Below, piece after piece: positions 10,661 to 21,337 of a stretch of 64,000 nt of DNA. The stretch is from Solanum dulcamara (Eukaryota > Streptophyta > Magnoliopsida > Solanales > Solanaceae): contig NC_077240.1 of NCBI RefSeq assembly GCF_947179165.1, forward strand, positions 72,061,501-72,125,500, in the 5' to 3' direction. The translations under genes were made by a program, and so were the position numbers. Under the pieces are notes generated by a model. It saw only the letters and a program-made list of their open reading frames with translations. It was not told the origin of the DNA and ran no database searches. Each line of letters opens with the position of its first letter. Within the stretch, counting starts at the first letter, position 1.

Positions 10661-13600
10661 ATTCCTTTTGTCCCCCAGATTGTCCTGAAACCAGAGTTTT
10701 CCTATAGTTATAATTTTTTTCTCCCCTTACCATTGGTAAATCCATGCAAAACATTTAACACAAAACCTTTAGTTAAACCAAATAGTAATTTATCACTAAC
10801 CCATTAAACATAGCAAAGTTATGACCTTTTCCTAACCACAATTTCATAGTAATCAAAGAAATTACACCTCACGTATTAGCATTTATTCAAGCACTGCAAT
10901 ACGCATAATGATCATCTCAAGCTTCATCACTCAGTCATTCATGTTCATTACCTTTCATTCATCTCATGGTTGACCGTTAGCCGATCATCCATGCATTTAC
11001 ATAGACTCAAAGGCTAGATACCATTTGGAACCTTCTCGGTTTCAACTTTCTGTGCTTGATTCAATTCATCCAAGAAAATGACATTAAATTTAATTTGTTG
11101 AGATACCAATTATAATGAATACAAATTGGACTCAACCCATACAAGCAAGCAACAGACTACACGAAAGGAGTGAAAAAAGTTGAACAATTTCCTAAAATGC
11201 TTCGTAGCTTCCCGAATATTAGATTTGAATGTCAACACACCAATTGGTATAACTCTCTTGGACATTTGATCTTAGAAAGGGAGATAGGTAATCTGGCTGG
11301 GATACCAAATTCTCACAACCCAACTACCTGGTTGTGCCACCACCTACTCTAGTCACCTAGACAGAAAAATCCTTACCATCCAATTTAAAAACAGGTAATA
11401 TAGAAATCAAAAGAAAACATAAGAAATGCCTTTAGTATTTAAAAATACTTGTGTAACTCGAGTACAAGGAAATCTTTTACAAACAACAAAAAATCCTTCC
11501 TAGGAAATAGTCTAAATAGGTATAAGAGATTCTAAGAATATGGACAATATTAAAATAGACACACCTCTCACCATAGGCAGAGATGAGTAGAGGTTGTTAA
11601 ATATTGCTATCTACATCACCGAAGAAACATTATTGACCATGTAATCATGCTATACATAAACGGCATAGCATGAGTAGTATTAGTACGAAAAACATTTGGT
11701 GGTAGGCATCATCGATCAATCTAAATCTGCCACATAATATCACATAAATATTCATAAGAAATATGCAATATGAAAAGTTACACAATCCAAGTCCTTATAA
11801 AGATGTTCTTACTATCCCGGGTATAATACCCATGAACTCACACACTATGTCGCAAGCCTCCTACCTCATTCTACTTCCAACTCCACTATTAAGAGTCATT
11901 CCACCCTCTTATCACACTAAGGCTTCTCAAGCCTATCCATCTTACAAACACTAGAATTACCTTACCAATTTCAATCCTGAATTTAATTTTACTAACTATC
12001 CCAATAGCCTCACATAAGATTCCATTCCAAAAACCGTATCCCTTCGCCTTTGACTACCTTGACTCTATCCCCTATCAGATATGTTCTTGAACACCCTGAC
12101 TAATATATACAATCCAAGTTAGTGAATATAATCAAGACTCTTAGTCAACAACCCAACTTAACAACCACATGAAATGTATCCAAAACCACAACAACAACCC
12201 ACACATAATTCAACACATCTTTCAAGTAACCTAGACAACCAAAGGATCCCTAGGACATAGTCTACAGTGTTTAACATGCAATCTCGGTCTTCTCAAGAAC
12301 CATCATAGCATTTTCACAAAATAACTCAGACACTCATGGATCAAAATAGTAAATATATTATAATGAATAAACTCATTTCACTCATGGAAATAACACACAG
12401 AAGAACAATCAAACCTATGTTAGGAGTGGTACTAGAGCCAACCATAATAGAACATGTACCAAGCGTGATACGTGAGCCAAACATATAGATAATCCGTACA
12501 AGGCATGGTACCCAAGACAACTAAAGAATCACAGGCATCGCACAATCACAACCATAATGAATACAATTACACTTGTAATACCACAAATAATTAGGACGAG
12601 TTCATTGTATTAAATTGACAACAAGATATCATTTCACTTTCATTTCATTATTCCCTACACATGTATTGACAAGAAATACTAATGAAATAATTAACATGCA
12701 CATATAATGTAGTTTGGGAAATAATTCAACCATTTCCTATACCAACTATGGTCCATTGTCCTAACTTACATGACCCTTCCTAGATAGATTCCTGACTTAT
12801 TTAATTAGAACACTAGTATATAAAGCTCAACGCTGGACCTATTTAGGAGTACACATCTGTCTCTAAAAATCTCATTCCTATTATCAAGAACTCAGTACCC
12901 ATCCCAGTTTATCCCAATCTCCTCATTTATAAAAATCCCAGAAATCATCTATGACCCATCCATTCCTTCACACTTAATCATTACCAATCCATGAACCCAC
13001 CACAAAACTTTAATTATTCAAGGATCAATAGTGATAGAATAAGCACTCACTGTCAATCATAGGATTAACATTTCTACCACAGATATTTCCCATACTAAAA
13101 AGCAATGAAGAACACGTTTTATCCATCCAGAGTATATGCCTAAAGGCCTAAGCATGAAATATTTTGTCAATCTACAACACATTATGTATTCAGAAATGAG
13201 TCCAACTACTCCATTAAACATAGCCTACCTAGTGTCAAGCAACTACTGCAAAAGTCTAAACACAAACTTCTGACTCCATAGAGGCGAATTCTGATGGAAG
13301 TAGTCTTGGAATTCATGGTTTTTTCCCTATTCGCATGAGAATATTTCATCTCCATTAAGGATTTTTGGAGTAACCCTCATTCCTTTTTCAGCTGAATAGA
13401 AGGATTCCCATTATAAAATATGCATTTTCTAGCTATTGGTTTTATCAACCTACTATAGAGACCAGCTGATCGCTACAACAACGGTGCTATAGCAGAAAAC
13501 TTTTGCTATAGCGGGATGATGTTAGCTTGAGCGAAATCTCAAATTTTAGAAATTTTTTCGTGTCACCCCAGTTTAGTTAATAGCATATTTTAATAATTCT

Positions 13601-13786
13601 CGCAATCCACCAAGAGGTGCCTTTTTAATAATGATTGAACAGATCATTACAGTATATGGGAGCATAAAATATGGTATAAACAAAGTATTGAAGGAAACGT
13701 AGAATAGTTGGATTGTTTGATGAAAAGCTCTAATGGCTTAATAAATACTTATGTATTGAAATGTTAGATATGATTGATGGTTAGAT
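10661..13786. other. AC-rich non-coding region, possibly antisense LTR sequence
   Basis: No frame longer than 71 codons shows any domain I know. The plus strand is rich in A and C with few G, like the antisense LTRs elsewhere in the window. About 13440-13560 contains a ctatagcgg-type motif on both sides of a short spacer. I could not find LTR ends or a target duplication, so the assignment is weak. Confidence 0.3.
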
Positions 13787-14060
13787 GGAATCCATTTTGC
13801 TTATCTTTTCTTTCTGTTTTTCCCTCTTCTCTATTCTACTTATCTTTCTTTCTTTTGAAATGGTACTTTTTCCCTTTAGTTTTATACATGTATTATACTT
13901 TTAAATTGGGAAACCGGGTATTTAAATGTGTGTCATATAGGTAGAAACTCCCCTCAATGTGTGACTACCACAATCAACTATTAATTCTACTAACATTACC
14001 TAATCAAAAGTAAATCATAATATTTTTTGAAAAATGGGGAGTTGATGAATTTCTGTTTTT
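13787..14060. repeat. Tandem duplication, copy 1
   Basis: 274 bp beginning ggaatccattttgctta. It is followed directly by a second copy at about 88% identity; both carry the same pyrimidine-rich start and a ttaaattgggaaa block. Non-coding. Confidence 0.88.
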
Positions 14061-14336
14061 GGAATCCATTCTGCTTATCTTTTCCTTTCTATTATTCCCT
14101 CTTCTCTATACTACTTACCTTTTCTTTCTTATGAAATGGTACCTTTTCTCTTTAATTTTATACATGTGTTATAATTTTAAATTGGGAAAGCGGGTATTTA
14201 AATGTGTGTCATCTAGGTAAAAAAATCCCCTCAATGTGTGACTACGATAATCAACTATTAATTCTATTAACATTAACTAATCAAAATTAAATCATAATGT
14301 TTTTGGAAAAAGGGGGAGTTGACGAATTTCTGTTTT
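14061..14336. repeat. Tandem duplication, copy 2
   Basis: 276 bp, same start (ggaatccattctgctta) and same end (gaatttctgtttt) as 13787-14060. The divergence shows an old duplication. Confidence 0.88.
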
Positions 14337-15719
14337 AGTCAAAATCTATCATATCCTCCATTTTTCTACAAATTGCCAAAGATTTAAAGGAAAATTCAAA
14401 ATTGAAATTAAAATGATACCATAATATATCGATTGCTTAAACTAAGTTACTATATGTAAAAATATATTAGTTTGGAAAAAGTGAATACATAAGCCCTTAA
14501 GGGGTAGTAAGCACATATAAGAAGCTTAAACATAATCTTTAAATATCTTGACTACGAATGCTACCCACTGAAGAATTTATATTATTCCCAGAAATACCCT
14601 TCCTCTACTCCATTTTTTATTTACACTTAATTTTCTTTCTTTCTTGGTTATGCATTAATTTATTGTCTTCCTTTTAAACTAGACACTTGGAAAAGGGATT
14701 TTGTAATTTGTTGATCTGTTTGAATTTAGACTCTTGATTTGCTAGTCGTCGGTAGCTATATCAAGTCCATTAGATCAGTTTGTGAGACCTTAGATAATAA
14801 TCACCCACTAGCTTTCTTCATTCAACTGCAAATCAAGGATTTTTTCGAAAAAATTAATTTGGATTGTCGTCTTTTTAAAAGTAAATCAAGGATTTTTTGG
14901 CAACTACAAATCTTGTAACAGGGAGGATCTCTTTTCCTCCCTTACTCTCTCGATCTTCTTCTCCTTTTTTCTTTTTTTTCCTTCTCCTCTCTCTCCAGCG
15001 AACTATTCTTGTCAGCAATTCAATTCTAAACCAGATCCATATGAGATCCGGCTAGTAAAGACTATATACCAAAAATTTTCAGAGACATCGGACAAGTTCC
15101 GGCGACTTCAGTGATGTTCGGAGACATCCAGGAAATTTTAGTGACTTTTAGCGAGCTCTAATGACATTTTTGGTGATTTCTAGCAAGTACTGATGACCTC
15201 CAATGAACCTTACAGAGCTACCATTTCTTGTAACTTCTCTAATTTTCCGGCTTGAGTCAGATCCAGACAACTAACAACCAGATTCATTCTTTCTTCTCCA
15301 GCAAAGTACCTACAATCTCCTCTTCGAGTTCCAGGTTCTATCTACCCAAATTAATTTCCAAAAATTATGTCAGGTTGTCTTTAATTTTTTTGATTTTTAG
15401 ATTTATTTTCAGTGTTATATGCAGAATCAGAGTTATTTTTCAAATCTCATTTTTTTATATATCTTTCTTGTCTAATTGTTGATATTGTGTGATTAGTATC
15501 TTATTGCATACCTTTATCTCTTAATCACTTTGCTCTCAGTCGAACTCTATGTTTTGTTTCTTGTACACATATTCTAGAGCTGGTTGCATCTATTCATCCA
15601 TTTCATTCATAAACTCTTTGCCTAATTCATACATTTTAGTAGATTCCTGTTTCATTTAATCTTGTTTAGTTTACATATTCCTAATGGATTTTTTTGAATG
15701 ATGGTGTACTAGGGTCATT
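14337..15719 (+). other. Non-coding region, probably including a LINE 5' UTR
   Basis: 14337-14930 is AT-rich with nothing recognisable. From about 14930 a long pyrimidine tract (14938-15000) leads to a stretch with repeated tccggcgac-like words (15060-15240) directly upstream of the LINE endonuclease. Such words are common before plant RTE LINE coding regions (recollection), so this is a plausible 5' UTR. The short open frames here are not convincing genes. Confidence 0.35.
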
Positions 15720-16437
15720 TCACAGGTAAAGTTCGGGGGTGAGGGCAAGTACTGATAAAAGGGTTATGGTTTCCCCTAAAATGAGAGTAGGATTGTGGGA
15801 CATAGGGTCGTTGACGGGGAAAGTCGTAGACCTAGTGAAGATTCTTAAGAATAGGAAGATAAATATGTCTTGCATCCAGAACACTAGATGGGTAGATACC
15901 AAAGGCATGAAATGTGAATGGATTTAAGTTGTGGTACTCAGGAGGCTTGAGGGATAGAAATGGATTAAGTATTTTAGTAGATGGGAACCTTACGGAGTGA
16001 ATGGTGGAGGTTAGGAGGATCAACGATAGGATAATGATGATTAAGCTAATCATTGGTAAGATTAATTTAAATTTTTTTAGTACTTATGTACCTCAACTGG
16101 ACAAGGAGGCGAAAAACCTCTTTTAACAGGATTTAGAGGTAGTGAGAGGTATATGAACATTCAGAAGATTTTTATTGGTGGAGATATTAATAGCTATATT
16201 GGGCAACTTCTAGTGCCTTTGATGATATTCATGGAGGCTTTTGTTTGGGGAGAGAAATAGAGGCGGAGCGTTGCTTTTGAATTTTGCTAAGTCCTTTGAG
16301 TTGGTAATTACAAACTCGTGCTTTCTGAAGAGGGAGAACCACTTAATTACCTTTCATAGTATGAGATATCATACTTAGATAAATTACTTACTCCTTATGA
16401 TAGATGATAACGGCCTTTGTAAGGGTTGAAAGATTAT
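15720..16437 (+). pseudogene. RTE-type LINE endonuclease fragment
   Basis: N-terminal apurinic/apyrimidinic endonuclease domain of a non-LTR retrotransposon, which nicks target DNA to prime reverse transcription. Positions 15781-15927 read MRVGLWDIGSLTGKVVDLVK then CIQNTRWVDTKG: the first motif has WD where WN is usual, and the second (usually QETRW) has N for the catalytic Glu. Downstream, in several frames, come FIGGDINSYIG near 16170 and a DDIHGGFCLGREIEAE block near 16225. Frameshifts and stops are frequent. The reverse transcriptase is absent: the match ends at about 16437, where gypsy-like LTR sequence begins. Confidence 0.82.
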
Positions 16438-17922
16438 TTTGAGTGAGAATTTCATGACCTGTATCTATACCTCAGCAAAGACAGGGTACCTGGAAATGCA
16501 AGTGATCCCAGACAAACCCTTGGTATAACATATCTAAGCAATACTCATGAAACTGAATGATGAAAAGCAAGAGTTCCATGAGACTACATTACTAATGTCT
16601 GAATAAAGCCTCTAGTAATTAAAATGAAGAAATAAGCCTTTCAGGACATGGAACCAAGCTACCTCAGAGTCAAATGATAAAATAAAAGAAACTCTAATCA
16701 ACTGAATCCATAGAGTCACCAAATGAGGAGGACTCATCAATTGTTGACTAGAAGTGCTGCAACCTCACTAGTCACAAGTCTGAGAACGAGCACCAGAATC
16801 TACATCATAAAAAAATGTAGAGCATAAAAAAGTATGTGGTCAGTACGTGGAATGTACTGAGTAAGGGACACTAGAATAATCATATAAAATGGCACATACA
16901 AGGACAGTGAAACAAGATTCCAAGATCTTATACATAGTGAAAGAACTGGAAAGAAACAGTTGTAGTTCATGCATAAGTATCATTTAAAATCTTCTTTGAA
17001 AAGCATATATAAGGTTGAATCTAATTCAATAGCCTTTAATAATCATATACATAAAATAGCATACTTAAAATGAATCATATAATGTTACGAGCATATCATA
17101 AAAAGGTGCATAAACTAGAAAGTTTCTTATAACTGACATATACCATGTGAGCTCATGATATCCAACTTGTAATCCCAGTTGGAAGGGATTCTCTATACCT
17201 TGGAAGAGTATAAAAATCTATCTATGTGGATCCACTAATCTGAGCCTCTAAAGGCCAAATGATCAACCGACAAGGTGGTGAAACATATCCTATGGTGGCA
17301 CATAGTTATGAGACTTGGGTTTTCTAAACTCGTGTCCTCACGGTGCTAAATAGTCCTCCCAAAACAATATATATTCATATAATTCTCATAGATATGAAAA
17401 ACCATCTATGTATCTGAATCATATGTGAGACTAAGCTCCAAAGTCATATCCAAAATAGCCTATGTTGAAGTTGAAATTCATATCATGCTAGTTTTCATGC
17501 TTAAAATAACCATACAAATCATGCTACAATAGTACAATAAGGTTTTAAAAAACAAAGTGCAACAATGAAAACATGAATCAATGAGGAAAGGTCATAAATT
17601 TCATAAAATCTCTAACTATACTTCTAACAATCTTATAAAATTCTTAAAAACAAAATACTTTAGACACGAGAGTGAAAAGATACTTTCATTGAAACCTTAC
17701 ATACCTGAGAGAATATGTCTTAGAAGGAAGAACTTGCTTTGGTGTGTTGAAAGCCCTAGCTTTTGCCTTGCTTATGGGGGTTTATTAAATTTGAGGAAGT
17801 TGAGAACGTAGAGACTAAGTTTTGAATGATAAAGACCCTTATTAGAATGCCAAATCATGGTTGCTTAGTCTTAGGAATAATGGTAAAAGACAATAAAACC
17901 CTGACTTAAAAACTGATCGGCA
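16438..17922 (-). repeat. Antisense gypsy LTR fragment
   Basis: Shares landmarks in the same order with the minus-strand LTR at 38106-41648: a gtcagta..gtactgagta block (16840), a gtggatccacta block (17225) and a ctatggtggcacatagtta block (17290). The same landmarks appear reversed in the plus-strand LTR at 1745-3902. No clean ends or target duplication found, so it is a fragment. The short open frame 17581-17811 is within it and is not a gene. Confidence 0.6.
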
Positions 17923-18390
17923 ATTTCTAGTAGAAAGTGTTCATCAAAAGAATTATCTTTCTAAGTAACGGAGTTTGACCCCATTACTCATAGTTTCTGA
18001 ACATTCAATGGAATCATCAAGCAAGCCATCGAAAAGGCTCATACTGCTCCACTTTTATCATTTTCAACAACTTGTGATGTGGTAACTACTCCAGTCACTC
18101 CTAATAAAGGTAGGGAACTGGAATAGCTACTTCATAGGTACGAAACTTTGCCTTCAGTGAGTTGAGGTTGGAGACAGGGAACTTCAGACCTAAAGGTGTT
18201 CTTGGAGTGGGTGGGTTTGGTTATGTTTACAAGGGTTGGAACAATGAGAGGGCAACTCCAGTGAAAAGAGACACTAGGCTTGTTGTTGCAGTAAAGATTT
18301 TGAATACACATGGACTTTAGGGTCTTAGGAATTGGCTTAACAGTTACTTTCTAGTTATTGTCGTTATTTTCTGGACTTTGAAAGTTTAAT
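17923..18390 (+). pseudogene. Receptor-like cytoplasmic kinase 5' fragment, left arm of hairpin
   Basis: Resembles the start of a plant RLCK (subfamily VII-like): a variable N-terminal TTPVTPNKGRELE stretch (18090-18125), then ELRLETGNFRPKGVLGVGG followed by FGYVYKGW (18160-18240), the glycine-rich ATP-binding loop (GVGGFGYV), and VVAVKIL carrying the ATP-anchoring Lys of the VAVK motif (18280-18305). The match stops after GL*GLRNW near 18335; the following bases are probably intron. The catalytic half of the kinase is missing, and stops break the frame. An inverted, 80%-similar copy lies at 18422-18800, then at 24824-24918. Confidence 0.78.
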
Positions 18391-18441
18391 TTGTAAAAGA
18401 AAATGCATAAAAAATTATAGTATTAAACTTTCAAAGTCCAG
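18371..18441. repeat. Hairpin centre: perfect 20-bp inverted repeat with 31-nt loop
   Basis: ctggactttgaaagtttaat at 18371-18390 is the exact reverse complement of 18422-18441. This is the apex of the inverted pair of kinase fragments. Confidence 0.93.
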
Positions 18442-18800
18442 AAAATGAAGACAATAACTAGAAAGAAGCACTCACACCACTTCCTAAGACTATGAAGTCC
18501 ATGTGTAGTCAGAATCTTTACTGCAACAGCAAGCCCAGTGTCGGCTTGTACTTGTGAACTTCCACTCTCACTGATCCAACCATTGTGAACAGAACCAACC
18601 CTACTCACTCCAAGAATACCTTTAGTTCTGAAGTTCCTTGTCGCCAACCTCAACTCATTGATAGGAAAGTTTTGAACTTGTGAAGACTACTATTTCTAAT
18701 TCCTTGCCTCTATTAGGAGTGATTGGAGTAGTGTCAACATCACTGGTTGTTGAAGATGACAAAATTAGAGAAAAAGGAGACTTTTCGATGGTTTTGCCTG
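18422..18800 (-). pseudogene. Receptor-like cytoplasmic kinase 5' fragment, right arm of hairpin
   Basis: On the minus strand, 18653 down to 18423 encodes LRLATRNFRTKGILGVSR, VGSVHNGWISESGSS and AVAVKILTTHGLHSLRKW. The Gly-loop is altered (GVSRVG for GxGxFG) and the VAVK lysine is kept. Upstream (18763-18670) lies SSSTTSDVDTTPITPNRGKE, a typical RLCK N-terminal linker, out of frame by one base. A ggtgtgagt sequence after RKW (near 18474) looks like a 5' splice site, so arm sequence beyond it is probably intron. The arm is interrupted at 18800 by a gypsy element and resumes at 24824. Confidence 0.8.
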
Positions 18801-19735
18801 TGTTACGATCCAATTTCTCAAGTCATGATGGCATCTACTAGCATCCCACCAGTAGGTAAGCCTAACCCCACATCCCGGAACCATAGGCAACATACCATCA
18901 CAAGCGAAAGAAAAGAAGCGAATAATAATACTAATACTAATAAGAAGAAGAAGAAGAAAAAAAAGAATAATAATAATACAACAAGATAACCCCCAAGACA
19001 TGTTATCAGTCGGTAGTCGAGCTACTAAACTAAATAAGAAAGTACTAGGTTTATACAGATACCATAATAGTAAAGTAGTACAGACTGTCTCCGGATACAA
19101 AGTAAAGACTACACCAAGTCAAAAATAAAAGGAGATAGGTAACTCTGAACGCCAAGAGCTTACCTAAGTCTCCAAAATCGAAGAGCTACTTCGCACAATA
19201 TCCAAATCAGAAAAGAAAGCCCGTACTATGATCTGCAGGGTGCAAAAGTATAGTATGAGTACCAACAAGTGGCACTCAGTAGGCATCAGCTAACTAAGCT
19301 CTAAAGATAAAGCAAGTATAAAGAACATGTAAGCAAGGAGTATATATATCACAAGTAACTAACAAGAATAATACGGAAGCTTGCAATAAGAAGCATCAGG
19401 TATATGAAAGAGACAGAAGATAGAAAACAAGCAAGGAAACCAAGGACGTACCTGGTGGTGCCATCCCAAGACCTAAACACAATGACATACTACGAAGGGG
19501 GACAACTAAGTTACAACCTACTAACAGAAGTAAACACAAATATCACATAAAGTCCCAAAAAAGCGTATCACCTAAATCACAGCACAAAAGTTAGATAACT
19601 AAGAAGGAAGTAACTACCTTCAAACAAGAGACCACCTTTTATATTGCACAAGTTCGCAAATAGTAAGACAATACCTCTCGAGCCACTGTGTGCCCAGAAA
19701 GTTCACTCACAAAAAGGTAAACACGCACATTATCC
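18801..19735 (-). repeat. Truncated 3' LTR
   Basis: About 935 bp matching 21187-22115 (aagtcatgatggcatctact against aagtcatgatagcacctact near the start). Similarity ends at about 19735, so the rest of this LTR was lost with pol. Confidence 0.8.
18921..18979. repeat. A-rich microsatellite (AAT/AAG) in LTR
   Basis: aataataat, aagaagaag and aataataat tracts in succession. The paired LTR carries a related (AAT)n at 21307-21350, so the tract seeds from the same ancestral site. Confidence 0.85.
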
Positions 19736-20029
19736 CCCAGAGCAATCAACTAAGCTCAACATCCACAAGGTATAACTCACCATTACTACTACATAACAGT
19801 AACACCAATATGATCCACTACTAAAAGAAATCACCTAGAAAAGATAAATACATACACATAAATTCATGTAAAGCCATCATAGAAAACAATAGGCAAGTAA
19901 TAAGGCTAAGTAAGCACACCTACATAAGTCCATGTAGAGTAACTACCAGATTCACAAGATGGATCTAACAAGCCAAGAAATCATCGATGGGTATGAAATA
20001 CCCTAACACCTAAGCACTACAAGCAACAA
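19736..20029. other. Unassigned internal segment of gypsy element
   Basis: AC-rich, no domain recognised. It lies between the truncated LTR and the gag remnant, where pol has been lost. Confidence 0.35.
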
Positions 20030-21171
20030 AAGTCCTAGAAACAAAAATTTACACAAATTCGATTGATACCTAGAGCCTTGTCCTTTGTCTAACCTGCAGA
20101 AACATGGGATGGAATGTTTCTGGCCTCGAATAGAACACATGTACCACTAACTCCAACATTTGGGGTACCACCTCTAACTAATTATCCCTGAGCCCTAAGA
20201 ACCTAATCATGTCTAGCCTATCGCCTATGATGTGTGACTGTAGGACACTCCCTAACCGAATGCCCAAACTCACAGCACGTATAGAACTTTCCACCAAATG
20301 AAGCCAGCTGTGATGAACTAGACAAATTAGTATGAGCCTCAAAACCCAAATGCCCTCATAGTAAACCCTAAAAAGTCTATCATGAACTTTATCCATCGTG
20401 GGTACTATAACCTATCACAAGATCGCTTGGAACCTGAGGTGCTCCCACCATGGGTTCGATAGGCCTAGAGTAAAGCTGACCCTCACTAGGATGATACCTA
20501 CCTTGGAAAAGGGTGGTATGTTTACTATACTGTCGACGGGATCTCCTATCTCTACCTTCTTAAGTCTCCATACATGCTTAATCCATAGACCTCACATAAC
20601 TGACCACCTGGGGAAAAGTAGACCCCACTACTATTAACTGTTGTGATGTTAGGCAGAGCAGCAAAATCAATCCATCAAAAAAACCCTGAATCAACTCTCG
20701 CTCGGTAGGAAACAAGGGGGAGCCTATCCAGCCCACTTAAGAAACTCAATCATTTACTCAAAAATTGGCGAATATCCTTGGTGAGGACCAACAGATCCAA
20801 ATCTAGGATGAGAACCGCTCAATGCACCCCAAACCACACCTGTCTGCGGTGTATGCTCCTTAAAATGCGGAATCTCCAATGCTGGCTCCAAAGGAGCTAA
20901 AATGGTCATAAATACTGTTGAATCCTGGGTAGTATATGCTGATGCTCTAGCCATATCCCTTGAAAAGCTCGTACTATCCATATAAGGAGGAATGAATTTC
21001 ATGAAAGTATTTAGAGGTTGATTAAAGAAGTTTCACACGATAAGGAATCAAGAATGGAGTTTTCCTAAAACACATTATAGCCTCCCGAAGATAGGATACG
21101 GATGTCTCCGCACCTATTTGCAGGAATCTACTAGGCACTCGCTCTTATACCAACGATACTAGTGAACCTAA
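20030..21171 (-). pseudogene. Gypsy gag remnant
   Basis: Minus-strand gag of the 18.8-24.8 kb element, nucleocapsid end near 20250. One frame reads FYTCCEFGHSVRECP, a degraded zinc knuckle: the first Cys of CX2CX4HX4C is lost and the Gly after the second Cys is replaced. Further upstream in the element, YSRPIEPMVGAPQVPSDLV at about 20480-20420 matches the Ser/Pro-rich linker usual before the knuckle. The capsid portion (21000-20600) is broken by frameshifts. Confidence 0.65.
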
Positions 21172-21183
21172 GCTCTGATACCA
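21172..21183 (-). other. Primer binding site (initiator Met tRNA type)
   Basis: Plus strand gctctgatacca, i.e. tggtatcagagc on the element strand, 3 bp from the 5' LTR end. Intact. Confidence 0.88.
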
Positions 21184-21186
21184 CTT

Positions 21187-21306
21187 TTTCACGACACAAT
21201 TTCTCAAGTCATGATAGCACCTACTATCAATCCACCAGCAAGTAAGCCTAACCCCATAACCTGGAACCATAGCTAATGGACCATCACAAGTGGAAGGAAC
21301 GAAGCA

Positions 21307-21337
<31 letters not shown>

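Noticed and set aside
10661..13786. Antisense LTR with defined ends
   Set aside because: Composition and words suggest an LTR, but no matching partner or target duplication could be found by eye, so it is listed only as unassigned.
17923..18800. Functional receptor-like kinase gene
   Set aside because: Only the N-terminal lobe start is present in each copy; catalytic loop and activation segment are absent, and stops and a frameshift break both copies.
18747..18989. 80-codon plus-strand frame ending in Lys/Asn repeats
   Set aside because: Runs from the kinase hairpin into an LTR and ends in the AAG/AAT microsatellite; an artefact of composition.
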